A stretch of 47,488 bases of DNA from Bacteroidota bacterium (GTDB taxonomy: Bacteria > Bacteroidota > Bacteroidia > Bacteroidales > Paludibacteraceae): positions 1 to 47,488 of the forward strand of contig JAFNAV010000017.1 in assembly GCA_017860345.1 (NCBI GenBank). Reading direction: 5' to 3'. The position numbers and the translations under genes are program-made. Shown here one piece after another: positions 1 to 9,083 of the stretch. The notes under the pieces are model-generated. The model did not search any database and had not been told where the DNA came from. It was given only the letters and a program-made list of their open reading frames with translations. Position 1 is the first letter of the stretch. Each line of letters opens with the position of its first letter.

Positions 1-2
1 TT

Positions 3-1718
3 ACAAGTATTACAATTTTGAATACGGCAACTCCTGCTTTGGGTGCTTCAACTGATATTACGGCTACATTAGCAAGATTTCAAGCATCAACCAATACCTC
101 TACGAAAGTTTATGTACCGACAGCTCAATTGGCTGCTTATCAAGCCTTATACCCGTCATCAACATATACAAAAATTACTTTCGTAGCAGGATCCTCTACG
201 TTCCAAACCGCAGGTAACTGGTCTACAGCCTCTAACTGGAGCGATGGTATCCCCGATGCTGGAGCAGATGCTGTTATCGCAGCTGCATGTACTATTGATG
301 GCGCTGCTACAGCCAAAAACGTAACTGTCAATGCTGACGCTTCACTCACCCTTGGTTCGGGCAAAAGCCTTAGCGCTAAAAACCTGACACTAAAAAGTAA
401 TGCATCGGGCAATGCCACATTGCTAAATAATGGTACTATAACTGTAAGCGCCACCACCTCAGTAGAGCAATACCTCACCTCAGGGCGCAATTGGTATATC
501 TCAAGTCCGGTATCTTCTGGAGCAATGCCAACCGCCGGTTATGCATGGAACGAGGCAAGCGGTGCATGGGCTACAGTGGGTACAGGCGTGGCCATGACAC
601 CGGGTAAGGGATATATAGTACCACCTGCTGCCAACGGAACTGTTACCTTTAGCGGATCCTTAAATAACAATATTACTTCGGCTACTACGCTCAACCGCAC
701 AACGGGAGCCACCAAGGAAGGTTTCAATCTGGTGGGTAACCCTTATCCATCGTATTTGAACTGGAACTCCATTACAAAAACTAACTTATCAACAACTATG
801 TGGTACCGTACCAAAGAAGGTAGCGCTTATAAATTCTATACCTATAACGGCACCGATGCCGGGTATGACGACGGAGTGGGAGTTCCTGCCGGAGTAACCA
901 ACCTGATACCGCCTATGCAGGCCTTTTGGGTAAGAGTTGAAAGTGGAAACGCTACAGGAACCATCGGGTTTGAAAATGCGGCCAGAACCCATAAAGATAT
1001 AGCCGGAAATATACTCAAAGCACCTGCTGCAACCAACAGACAGATTATCCGTCTTACCGTATCGAACGGCGAAAACACCGACGAAACGCTAATTTATACC
1101 AACAGTAACGCTACAAGTGGTATCGACAAATATGATTCGCCTAAAATGATGAACGCGACAGCTGAAGTACCTGACCTGTACACCATTGTCGGAACTGAAA
1201 AATTAGTAATCAACGGACTGAACACATTGCCTTTAGACACACCTATTCCATTGGGATTGGCACCGGGAAAAGCCGGAGCATTCAGTATATCGGCCAATGA
1301 GCTAACCAACATAGACAGCAACACCACTACCGTGATACTACGTGATGCTCAGGAAAACGTTAACTTTGATCTCAGCACAGGACAGGCATACGCCTTTGCG
1401 ACCGATGGCACTGCTACCGAAAATCGCTTCAGCCTGATACTACGCACGAAGAATGGCACTACTGGAATTGACCTCCATCCGCAAAATCAGGGTATAAAGG
1501 TTTATGTGAATGAAAATAATTTATTGCATGTGCAATTGGCTGACGAAGTAGAACCAAATACCCTTATCCAAATGTACAATGTAGCAGGGCAGCAGCTTTA
1601 TACTATTAAACCACTTACATCAGCGTATACACTATCCAGCAGACTTCAATCGGGAGTTTATATGGTAAAAATACAGCATGCAGGCTCCATTTTTACTTAC
1701 AAATTGGTTGTAAAATAG
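3..1718 (+). CDS. T9SS-exported surface protein, C-terminal part (5' truncated)
   Basis: This is the 3' end of a large secreted protein. The frame is open from base 3, so the TTG at 18 is not a convincing start. The first residues (VYVPTAQLAAYQALYP) look like the end of a BspA-type LRR_5 repeat. A low-complexity Thr/Ser/Asn/Ala region follows, with NWSTASNWSDG and a run of short beta repeats of the kind found in large Bacteroidetes adhesins. The last 80 residues resemble a T9SS type A sorting domain: YNVAGQQLYTI, then LQSGVYMVKI, ending in TYKLVVK. In this family the domain directs export across the outer membrane and surface attachment. The ligand is unknown. A 54-codon ORF starts 37 bp downstream and may share the transcript. 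Confidence is high for T9SS cargo and low for any specific function. Confidence 0.8.
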   Translation, partial: TSITILNTATPALGASTDITATLARFQASTNTSTKVYVPTAQLAAYQALYPSSTYTKITFVAGSSTFQTAGNWSTASNWSDGIPDAGADAVIAAACTIDGAATAKNVTVNADASLTLGSGKSLSAKNLTLKSNASGNATLLNNGTITVSATTSVEQYLTSGRNWYISSPVSSGAMPTAGYAWNEASGAWATVGTGVAMTPGKGYIVPPAANGTVTFSGSLNNNITSATTLNRTTGATKEGFNLVGNPYPSYLNWNSITKTNLSTTMWYRTKEGSAYKFYTYNGTDAGYDDGVGVPAGVTNLIPPMQAFWVRVESGNATGTIGFENAARTHKDIAGNILKAPAATNRQIIRLTVSNGENTDETLIYTNSNATSGIDKYDSPKMMNATAEVPDLYTIVGTEKLVINGLNTLPLDTPIPLGLAPGKAGAFSISANELTNIDSNTTTVILRDAQENVNFDLSTGQAYAFATDGTATENRFSLILRTKNGTTGIDLHPQNQGIKVYVNENNLLHVQLADEVEPNTLIQMYNVAGQQLYTIKPLTSAYTLSSRLQSGVYMVKIQHAGSIFTYKLVVK

Positions 1719-1755
1719 TTGACAGACATACTCAATATCAAAAAACACAAAACAG

Positions 1756-1920
1756 ATGAAAATGATTAAGCATAGTAAAAACCGCAAAAAAAGGTATGAA
1801 TTGCCTGATATAAAATTAATAAAAATGGACAATGAAATATCTTTGGCACTTGAGTCGCCACCATCTGGCCCCAGCGAAAGTATCGCCAGTCATAACAATC
1901 CCTCTCCGTTCAAAACTTAA
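1756..1920 (+). CDS. Small hypothetical protein (54 aa) downstream of the T9SS gene
   Basis: An ATG-to-TAA frame of 54 codons. The N-terminus is very basic (KHSKNRKKRYE) and is followed by LPDIKLIKMDNEISLALES and a Pro/Gly/Ser-rich tail (PPSGPSES). There is no signal peptide or membrane segment. From memory, short Bacteroidales proteins with a DNEISLALES-PP-GP core occur beside surface-protein genes, but I cannot check this here. It lies 37 bp after the T9SS gene with no terminator between, so co-transcription is plausible. The function is unknown. The in-frame composition looks like real coding sequence, but a chance ORF is not excluded. Confidence 0.5.
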   Translation: MKMIKHSKNRKKRYELPDIKLIKMDNEISLALESPPSGPSESIASHNNPSPFKT

Positions 1921-2128
1921 GGAGTATTAAGGATTTTTTTAAAAACTGATTCAAGTATATTTATTTAGCAGCCCGAATCCCGGATAGAAGCATTGAACAT
2001 TGGGTATTTCTCAACAACTAAGTTACCTGTTATCGCTTCAAGCATTATCCGTAATCAGCTAAAAATCAACGGCACTGAGTTTCGAGATTTGAAATTCAGT
2101 GCCAATTAATGTAAATCGTATCAAAAAA

Positions 2129-3514
2129 ATGAAAATGAAACTAAAAATTGCTACTTTATTTTTAATATACATATTTTCAATAAGTTATGTCAATTGTCAG
2201 GCTAAGATAATTAAAACACAAACACCACCTCGACCAGCCGGGCAGAAAGATGTACTTCAATTACGGTGTGAGCCCATACCTACTGTAAGAATAGCCTTTA
2301 TTGGCCTAGGCATGAGAGGCCCCGGCGCAGTAGAGCGTATGACTCACATACCCGGTGTTGAAATTGTTGCGCTTTGCGATGTGCTGCAAAAGAACACTAT
2401 TTCAGCGAATAAAATTCTGGCAAAACGTGGATTTCCGGCAGCCCAGGAGTTTTATGGCGATACAACTGTGTGGCGCAAAGTTACTGCGTTACCTAATGTC
2501 GATCTTATTTATGTAGCTACCGACTGGAAACATCATGCACAGATAGGAGTTCAGGCTATGAAAGATGGAAAACATGTAGCTATAGAGGTGCCTGCTGCTA
2601 TGAATCTGAAAGAAATCTGGGATTTAATAAACACTTCTGAAAAAACGCGCAAACATTGTATGCAGCTTGAGAATTGCGTATATGATTTCTTTGAACTCAC
2701 AACACTTAACATGGTTCAGCAAGGTTTGTTGGGCGAAATCATACATGGTGAAGGTGCATACATTCATGGCTTACAGCCTTATTGGGATGCTTACTGGAAT
2801 AACTGGCGAATGGACTACAATCGTACCCACCGTGGAGATGTATACCCTACTCACGGATTAGGTCCCGTATGTCAGGCTATGAATATCCATAGAGGTGACC
2901 GGTTGCAGTATCTTGTTGCGGTAGATACGAAAGCTATTGGAAATCCGGAATTTATAAAAAAGAAAACCGGAAAGGAAGTAACCGGATTCCGTAACGGTGA
3001 TCATACAATGACCATGATTGCCACTGAAAAACAAAAATCGATATTGATAGAACATAACGTTACCTCTCCACGACCTTATAGTCGTATGTATCAACTTACA
3101 GGAACCAAGGGCTTTGCCAATAAATATCCGGTGGAAGGTTATGCGCTGGAACAGGAGATGGTTGGGAATGATATTGCTCCAAATCATGAGAATCTTACTG
3201 CCCATAAGTTCGTGCCCGACTCCATACGAACACGTCTTATGAAAAAATACCGGCATCCTATTGCTAAAGATATTGAAGATTTAGCCAAACAGGTTGGAGG
3301 ACACGGAGGTATGGATTTTATTATGGATTACAGACTGATTTATTGTTTGCAAAAAGGACTGCCTCTTGATATGGATGTATATGATTTGGCTGAATGGTGC
3401 TGTATTATTCCACTTTCCGAAATTTCGCTGGACAATAATTCAAGTCCTGTTCAAATACCTGATTTTACAAGAGGATTATGGAATAAACTTCCTAAACTTG
3501 AATTTGCTAAATAA
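2129..3514 (+). CDS. Gfo/Idh/MocA family protein, GH109-like (exported)
   Basis: A Rossmann-fold protein of the Gfo/Idh/MocA family, closest to GH109 alpha-N-acetylgalactosaminidases. These enzymes cleave terminal alpha-GalNAc through a transient NAD-dependent oxidation. The start at 2129 is preferred over the GTG at 2099 because it opens directly on a hydrophobic signal sequence (KIATLFLIYIFSISYVNC, about residues 5-23). The dinucleotide-binding motif IGLGMRGPG is near residues 58-66. Further family motifs include IEVPAA, ENCVYDFFEL, LLGEIIHGEGAYIHGL and YPTHGLGP. At 461 residues it has the normal length. It is the first of two tandem paralogues and precedes a GH89 gene, which suits degradation of alpha-linked N-acetylhexosamines. 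Activity on another sugar is possible. Confidence 0.85.
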   Translation: MKMKLKIATLFLIYIFSISYVNCQAKIIKTQTPPRPAGQKDVLQLRCEPIPTVRIAFIGLGMRGPGAVERMTHIPGVEIVALCDVLQKNTISANKILAKRGFPAAQEFYGDTTVWRKVTALPNVDLIYVATDWKHHAQIGVQAMKDGKHVAIEVPAAMNLKEIWDLINTSEKTRKHCMQLENCVYDFFELTTLNMVQQGLLGEIIHGEGAYIHGLQPYWDAYWNNWRMDYNRTHRGDVYPTHGLGPVCQAMNIHRGDRLQYLVAVDTKAIGNPEFIKKKTGKEVTGFRNGDHTMTMIATEKQKSILIEHNVTSPRPYSRMYQLTGTKGFANKYPVEGYALEQEMVGNDIAPNHENLTAHKFVPDSIRTRLMKKYRHPIAKDIEDLAKQVGGHGGMDFIMDYRLIYCLQKGLPLDMDVYDLAEWCCIIPLSEISLDNNSSPVQIPDFTRGLWNKLPKLEFAK

Positions 3515-3580
3515 AAATCTGGTTGTTTTCGTTTTTAAGAGTGGCTGAATTTTGTATGGCCGTTATTTATATATTTATAA

Positions 3581-4873
3581 ATGGATAATAACTTTTCTTC
3601 TCCGGAACTACCTCCTCCTGTACGAGCGGTGGGGCAACGGCATGTACTTGGTCTTACCTCCGATCCGCTTCCAAAAGTTCGAATAGCAATTATTGGTTTA
3701 GGAATCAGAGGCACCAGAGCTTTGAAACGATTACCATATATCGACAATGCGTATGTGACGGCAGTTTGTGATATTTCGTACGATAACATTAAGCGAAGTG
3801 TTAGGTTTCTGAAGTCGCAGCAATTGACTGATACAAAAGTATTGCAGGGAGCCGACGCCTGGAAAAAGACATGCGAACTGCCTGATATTGACCTTGTTTA
3901 TATATGCACCGATTGGAAAAGCCACACTCCGATAGCCGTTTATGCTATGCAATGTGGTAAACATGTTTGTATCGAAGTGCCGGCAGCCAGCACTGTTGAT
4001 GAATGCTGGCAATTGGTAAATGCTGCCGAATGTTCACGCAGGCATTGTATGATGCTCGAAAACTGTTGCTACGATGTTTTTGAACTTGCTGTAATGAATA
4101 TGGTAAGGCAGGGACTGCTCGGCGAAATTATACATCTTGACGGTGCTTATATTCATGATTTACGTGGTAGATTATTTGGTTCGCAACATGTTGATAATAT
4201 TCACTGGCAATTGGAGTATTTTGTTGAACATACAGGAAATCCTTACCCTACACATGGAGTAGGACCTCTCTGTCAGTTGCTTGACATCCATCGGAAAGAT
4301 CAGTTGTCGCACCTTGTTTCGATGTCATCATCTCAAGTGGGGCTGACTGGTTATGCGATGCAAAAATATGGCAGCAATTCGGCAGAGGCATTAAAGCCAT
4401 ACCTTTTGGGCGATATGAATACAACAATCATCAGAACCCAAAAAGGTAAAACTATAACATTACAGCACGACATTTGTAATCCAAGGCCATATGAAAGAAC
4501 ATTTAGCATCAGCGGAACACAGGGCTTTGCGCGAAAATATCCTATTCCTGCAATTGCAATAGAGCCTTCTGCTCACAGGGCGCTGACGCCCTCAAAAACC
4601 CGGAAACTTATTGAAAACTACGCCCACCCCTATGTGCTGCAATGGGCAGAAGAAGCCCACAAGTTATGTGGCAATCGGGCAAGAGATTATATCATGGATG
4701 CCCGTTTAATACATTGTTTACATTTAGGTTTACCGTTGGATCAGGATGTGTACGACGCTGTTGAATGGTCATGTCTGACAGAGTTAACGGAAATTTCAGT
4801 CTTAAGCGGAAGTTTGCCTGTTGCGATTCCGGATTTTACACGTGGCGACTGGAATAAATTTCACGGCTCTTGA
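3581..4873 (+). CDS. Gfo/Idh/MocA family protein, GH109-like, no signal peptide
   Basis: A tandem paralogue of the preceding gene, 66 bp downstream. The two align along their length: PPVRAVGQRHVLGL against PPRPAGQKDVLQL, IGLGIRGTRA against IGLGMRGPGA, LLGEIIHLDGAYIHDL against LLGEIIHGEGAYIHGL, and the end IPDFTRGDWNK against IPDFTRGLWNK. The NAD-binding motif, IEVPAA and YPTHGVGP are all kept. There is no signal peptide, and a TAA stop lies immediately before the ATG, so an N-terminal extension in this frame is impossible. The product should be cytoplasmic (430 aa), unlike its exported partner. It may process imported GalNAc-containing sugars, or it may have diverged in function. Confidence 0.8.
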   Translation: MDNNFSSPELPPPVRAVGQRHVLGLTSDPLPKVRIAIIGLGIRGTRALKRLPYIDNAYVTAVCDISYDNIKRSVRFLKSQQLTDTKVLQGADAWKKTCELPDIDLVYICTDWKSHTPIAVYAMQCGKHVCIEVPAASTVDECWQLVNAAECSRRHCMMLENCCYDVFELAVMNMVRQGLLGEIIHLDGAYIHDLRGRLFGSQHVDNIHWQLEYFVEHTGNPYPTHGVGPLCQLLDIHRKDQLSHLVSMSSSQVGLTGYAMQKYGSNSAEALKPYLLGDMNTTIIRTQKGKTITLQHDICNPRPYERTFSISGTQGFARKYPIPAIAIEPSAHRALTPSKTRKLIENYAHPYVLQWAEEAHKLCGNRARDYIMDARLIHCLHLGLPLDQDVYDAVEWSCLTELTEISVLSGSLPVAIPDFTRGDWNKFHGS

Positions 4874-4985
4874 TTACAAATAAATACTTAGTCCGAAATT
4901 ATCGAATTAAAGAGCTTTCTTTTTTTAATGATTATGAATTGTTAAAGGAAGAATAATTGTCAAATAATTATTTTAAATAAAAATT

Positions 4986-7223
4986 ATGTATAAATCATTA
5001 TTGCCTTATTTTATCTTTATACTATTATTGCTACCCAATGGAGCCAATTCTCAGGTAAATACTAAGTCCGAAAGGCTCAATATTCAATCGGTTCGCGATC
5101 TGATTGAACGTGTCGCACCCAAAAAATCGTCCAATTTTATCCTTGAATCCATTGAAACCAACGGGAATAAGGAAACATTCCAATTGCTGGGACGTGGCAA
5201 CAAAATTGTGTTGCGGGGTAGCACTACCCAAGCCTTGACACGCGCCTTTAATTGGTATCTGAATAATTATTGCCATACTTCGGTGTCATGGTTTCGATCC
5301 GAAGCGGTGGAAATACCGGCAGTGCTGCCGGCGGTAACCGATACTGTGGAGCAAAGTTGCCGTTTCGAGAATCGTTTCTTCCTCAATTACTGCACATTCG
5401 GTTACACTACGCTCTGGTGGCAGTGGGACGACTGGGAACGTTTTATCGACTGGATGGCTCTGAATGGTATCAATATGCCTTTGGCAATAACCGGCGAAGA
5501 GTACGTATGGCAAAAGGTTTGGAAAAAATTCGGGATGACCGACGAGGAAGCTCGTGCCTTTTTCTCGGGTCCTTCGCATCTGCCCTGGCACCGGATGGGC
5601 AACCTCGACGGCTGGCTCGGACCGCTTCCGCAGTCGTTTATCGACCACCAGTTTGAGCTGCAGAAGAAAATTCTGGGTCGCGAGCGTTCATTGGGAATGA
5701 AACCGATTCTTCCGGCTTTTTCGGGTCATGTGCCTTATGCCATGAAAAAATATTACCCCAACCTGAAACTCACCAATATGGGGTCGTACACCACCGGCGA
5801 CGAATACAATGCCTATTTTATTGATGTAAAGGATCCTTTATTTATTGATATTCAGAAAGAATACCTTAAACAGCAAACCGAGCTTTTCGGCACCGATCAT
5901 TTATATGGCATCGATCCCTTCAACGAAATGGATCCTCCAAGTTGGGAGCCCGACTACCTGGCTTCGGTGGCTAAAACCATCTATCAGGGCATCTCGGAAG
6001 TGGATAAAGATGCTGTTTGGGTACAAATGGCGTGGACATTTTACTACATGCGTAAAGATTGGACCAACCCACGCCTCGAAGCCATGATTAAAGCTGTGCC
6101 GCAAGGTAAAATGTTGCTGCTCGACTACTTCTGCGAAAAAACCGAAGTTTGGAAACTGACCGACGGATTTTTCAATGCACCTTATATCTGGTGCTATCTC
6201 GGAAACTTTGGTGGAGGCACGCAGATGGCTGCCCCGCTCAAGAAAGTGGCGGCTACTCTTTCGGCATCCGAAAACGATGGTAACAAACGTAATATGACCG
6301 GCATTGGCTCTACGCTCGAAGGTTTCGGCATCAACCGTTTCATGTTCGAATGGCTCTTTGAGTACGCGTGGGACAGCACAGCGGTACATACCGATAAATG
6401 GATAGCACGATATGCGCAGACCCGCACGGGGCAACACGACCCTGTGGCGGAAGATGCATGGCGACGATTGGTTAATCTGGTTTACAATCAGCAAGTGTCC
6501 GACGTAGGACTGGGGAATATACTCGAAACCCGGCCCCGATTTGAGGGGAATGCCCGGTATACCCGCATCGGAACAAAATATAACTATCGGGAATTGGCTA
6601 ATATTTGGGGGCAAATGCTGTTGGCCGACAAGAAATCGTTGGACAATCCGCGTTACCAGTTCGATTTGGTAACCACCGGCAGGCAGGTGCTGGTAAACTT
6701 GCTGATTCCGCTCCGCGATAAAATTTTCAAAGCATATAAAGCCAAAGATGTTGCCACGTTCGATGCCTCGTCAAAATTATTTTTGGAAATTATCAACGAT
6801 GTGGATCAATTAGTGGCTACACGTCCCGAATATTCGTTCGACAAGTGGGTGAGCGATAGCCATAGGTTTGCAGCACCCGATGCTCCTAAAAGTTATTTCG
6901 AGAAAAATGCCAAAGTACTTGTAACTACCTGGGGTCCGAAAGGAAATGTAGTAACAGATTATGCAGCAAGAGATTGCTCAGGATTGATTAAGCAATACTA
7001 CCTGCCTCGCTGGAAAAAGTTTTTTGAACTTACCCGCGACTGCATGATAAACGACAAAGAATATAATCAGAAGCAGTTCGACAAAGATATAACTGAGATG
7101 GAATGGCAGTTTTGCGAGTCGTCCTATAATTTCAGCACAACAAAGAGCGAAAATGCAGCCAAACTATCTATGTCGCTTTTTACAAAATATCTGCCTTATT
7201 ACGATCTGTTTGATGGAATTTAA
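4986..7223 (+). CDS. Alpha-N-acetylglucosaminidase (GH89, NAGLU family)
   Basis: A secreted GH89 enzyme that releases terminal alpha-linked GlcNAc, as found in gastric mucin caps and heparan sulfate. A signal peptide covers about residues 1-22 (FIFILLLLPNGANSQ). The N-terminal NAGLU domain, the catalytic TIM barrel and the C-terminal helical domain are all present in 745 residues, the usual length. Family motifs include FFLNYCTFGYTTLWWQWDDW, MALNGINMPLA and NLDGWLGPLP. The two expected catalytic glutamates are E314 in DPFNEMDPP and E445 in GSTLEGFG, nearly the same positions as E316 and E446 of human NAGLU. It follows the two GH109-like genes on the same strand (112 bp gap), forming a small N-acetylhexosamine-releasing cluster. 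Confidence 0.93.
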   Translation: MYKSLLPYFIFILLLLPNGANSQVNTKSERLNIQSVRDLIERVAPKKSSNFILESIETNGNKETFQLLGRGNKIVLRGSTTQALTRAFNWYLNNYCHTSVSWFRSEAVEIPAVLPAVTDTVEQSCRFENRFFLNYCTFGYTTLWWQWDDWERFIDWMALNGINMPLAITGEEYVWQKVWKKFGMTDEEARAFFSGPSHLPWHRMGNLDGWLGPLPQSFIDHQFELQKKILGRERSLGMKPILPAFSGHVPYAMKKYYPNLKLTNMGSYTTGDEYNAYFIDVKDPLFIDIQKEYLKQQTELFGTDHLYGIDPFNEMDPPSWEPDYLASVAKTIYQGISEVDKDAVWVQMAWTFYYMRKDWTNPRLEAMIKAVPQGKMLLLDYFCEKTEVWKLTDGFFNAPYIWCYLGNFGGGTQMAAPLKKVAATLSASENDGNKRNMTGIGSTLEGFGINRFMFEWLFEYAWDSTAVHTDKWIARYAQTRTGQHDPVAEDAWRRLVNLVYNQQVSDVGLGNILETRPRFEGNARYTRIGTKYNYRELANIWGQMLLADKKSLDNPRYQFDLVTTGRQVLVNLLIPLRDKIFKAYKAKDVATFDASSKLFLEIINDVDQLVATRPEYSFDKWVSDSHRFAAPDAPKSYFEKNAKVLVTTWGPKGNVVTDYAARDCSGLIKQYYLPRWKKFFELTRDCMINDKEYNQKQFDKDITEMEWQFCESSYNFSTTKSENAAKLSMSLFTKYLPYYDLFDGI

Positions 7224-7278
7224 GCGTAACTAAAGGCTATAGTTACATCACGTTTTAAGCTGAGCAGACAATAAAAAA

Positions 7279-7363
7279 TTTCACTACTGGCCGTTACAAA
7301 AATAGAACTAACCGGCTATCTTAAAAAAAAAATCGAACTGTTCTTAGGCGGTCGGTAGTGAAA
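7279..7363. repeat. Imperfect inverted repeat in a convergent intergenic gap
   Basis: Bases 7279-7293 (TTTCACTACTGGCCG) and 7349-7363 (CGGTCGGTAGTGAAA) match as inverted repeats at 13 of 15 positions, with A-rich or T-rich flanks on both sides. They lie between the convergent GH89 and nhaC genes. The structure could act as a bidirectional terminator or be a small palindromic element. Confidence 0.4.
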
Positions 7364-7412
7364 AAAAACACCATTTCCAGTCAATAAACCGCTTCTCAAA
7401 GATGTTGTATTA

Positions 7413-8876
7413 TCAGTAATCTTTACGAAATATCTTATAACCTATGGCGGCCACGGTTATGCTCATAAGCGGACTCACATAATTAAACACGCAATAAGGT
7501 ATATAGACCCATGTGGCCACCCCAAGCACTGTGCTTTGAGTCATACCGCACGAATTCCAGGGGATAAGCACTGAGGTTACTGTGCCGCTATCTTCCATAC
7601 TACGACTCAACAGGCGACTTTCGTAACCACGTTTTTCGTACAGTTCTTTAAACATATTGCCGGTAAGAATAAGCGATAAGTATTGATCTCCCATGGTCAG
7701 GTTCGAGAAAAGCCCTGTAGCCACAGTACTACCAACAAGGCCTACCGTATTTTTAATTTTCCGAACCAGCGCATTGGTTATACTCTCGATCATTCTGGTA
7801 GAAGCCATAGCCGCCCCGAATGAAGTAGCGCACACAATTAACCAAACAGTATAAAGCATACCCTGCATACCACGGGTAGCCACCAAATGATTAATAGCAT
7901 CGTTGCCGGTATCGAGCGAGGTACTTCCATAGCAGCTCATCATTGCTCCCTTCAATATATCCTGAATGGTTTCACCTCCGGCAATCAGATATAAATTTTG
8001 CTTTTGAAAAATAATGGCAAATACCGCAGCCAACAACATGGATACAAATAAAGTAACCAATGCCGGGAAACGTTTGGCTATCATCACCACCGTTACCAAA
8101 GGCACAATAAGCAACCATGGAGTAATATAAAAAGTAGAACGCAAAGCCCGGTCGTAAAGTCCCGATTCGGATGCAGCCATGGTTTGGTTTGAAAACCCGG
8201 CTACGGCAAACACAATCAGCGCAATCGCCATAGATGGAACCGTAGTGAGCATCATATACCGGATATGAGTAAACAAAGATGTACCTGTAACCGACGAAGC
8301 CATAATGGTAGTGTCGGACAATGGTGATATTTTGTCGCCAAAATAGGCTCCGGAGATAATTGCTCCGGCAATCCAACCATCGGAAAAACCCTGAGCACGT
8401 CCGATTCCCATCAACGCAATGCCTATGGTAGCCACTGTAGTCCACGAGCTACCTGTAACAACCGAAACTATAGCACATATCAAACAAGCCGAAACTAAAA
8501 AAATCTCAGGACGAATAATCTTCAGTCCGTAAGAAATAAACATGGGCACCACACCACTTATCATCCATGTACCCGATAAAGCTCCTATTACAAGCAGAAT
8601 AAGAATAGCTACTGAAATATTTTTAATATTTTTATGAAAAGATTTTTCAAAAGCATGCCATCCTGAGTTTACAGTTATTTTCCCAATAATCAGGCATATA
8701 GCCGTAGCCAACAATAAAGCCATCTGACTGCCTCCGCTTAATGCATCGCCACCAAAAAGATAAACCGTGGCTGCCACCATAACCACAAGTAATGCTACCG
8801 GCAAAAGCGCAATCAGCGGATGAGGCAATTTGTGCATTTGATGCTCCTGATGTTCATTATTGTACTGATTTGTCAT
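7413..8876 (-). CDS. nhaC: Na+/H+ antiporter, NhaC family
   Basis: A polytopic inner-membrane antiporter that exchanges protons for Na+ and supports pH and sodium homeostasis. About 11-12 hydrophobic segments are visible from PLIALLPVALLVVMVAATVYLF onward. NhaC features include VVTGSSWTTVATIGIALMGIG, GAYFGDKISPLSDTT and LIPWNSCGMTQS. The length is 487 residues. The start is placed at ATG 8876 rather than GTG 8915, because a Bacteroidetes promoter lies upstream with its -7 box exactly over the GTG (8915-8922). The gene is single, divergent from radA and convergent with the GH89 gene. Substrate specificity (Na+ alone, or an exchanged organic acid as in malate-lactate relatives) cannot be read from the sequence. 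Confidence 0.88.
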   Translation of the reverse strand: MTNQYNNEHQEHQMHKLPHPLIALLPVALLVVMVAATVYLFGGDALSGGSQMALLLATAICLIIGKITVNSGWHAFEKSFHKNIKNISVAILILLVIGALSGTWMISGVVPMFISYGLKIIRPEIFLVSACLICAIVSVVTGSSWTTVATIGIALMGIGRAQGFSDGWIAGAIISGAYFGDKISPLSDTTIMASSVTGTSLFTHIRYMMLTTVPSMAIALIVFAVAGFSNQTMAASESGLYDRALRSTFYITPWLLIVPLVTVVMIAKRFPALVTLFVSMLLAAVFAIIFQKQNLYLIAGGETIQDILKGAMMSCYGSTSLDTGNDAINHLVATRGMQGMLYTVWLIVCATSFGAAMASTRMIESITNALVRKIKNTVGLVGSTVATGLFSNLTMGDQYLSLILTGNMFKELYEKRGYESRLLSRSMEDSGTVTSVLIPWNSCGMTQSTVLGVATWVYIPYCVFNYVSPLMSITVAAIGYKIFRKDY

Positions 8877-8914
8877 AAATATCGATATTGTATTCTCGTT
8901 TTGAAATCGTTTCA

Positions 8915-8944
8915 CAAAAATAGTTTTTATTTTGATTTCTACAA
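8915..8944 (-). promoter_or_regulatory. Bacteroidetes-type promoter of nhaC
   Basis: On the minus strand, TTG (8944-8942) is followed after 19 bp by TATTTTTG (8922-8915), matching the Bacteroidetes sigma factor consensus. The -7 box overlaps the alternative GTG start at 8915, so translation from the ATG at 8876 is favoured. Confidence 0.65.
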
Positions 8945-9051
8945 TTTTTTATTTAGTACCAAAACAGTCAAAAATGATTGATTGATTTTTTAAAATTTAA
9001 ATATTCAACCTAAGTATTTAAGAAGATAAGCGAGTAAAGAATAAAATTCCC

Positions 9052-9059
9052 TATTTTTG
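9052..9059 (+). promoter_or_regulatory. -7 box upstream of radA
   Basis: TATTTTTG fits the TAnnTTTG -7 consensus of Bacteroidetes and sits 24 bp before the radA ATG. No clear -33 TTG is seen at the usual spacing. The box overlaps the TTG at 9057, which argues against that codon as the radA start. Confidence 0.5.
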
Positions 9060-9083
9060 CAAATAATAAATCAGAACGATACC

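Noticed and set aside
3541-3580. Remnant signal peptide (MAVIYIFING) before the second GH109-like gene
   Set aside because: It is in another frame, very short and weakly hydrophobic, and a stop precedes the ATG in the gene's own frame.
5270-5656. Overlapping ORFs of 120-128 codons inside the GH89 gene on both strands
   Set aside because: Shadows of a GC-rich coding segment; the GH89 frame has full-length homology and catalytic residues.
5901-6614. A 237-codon antisense ORF in the GH89 gene
   Set aside because: No recognisable domain, and it is fully contained within a confident gene on the opposite strand.
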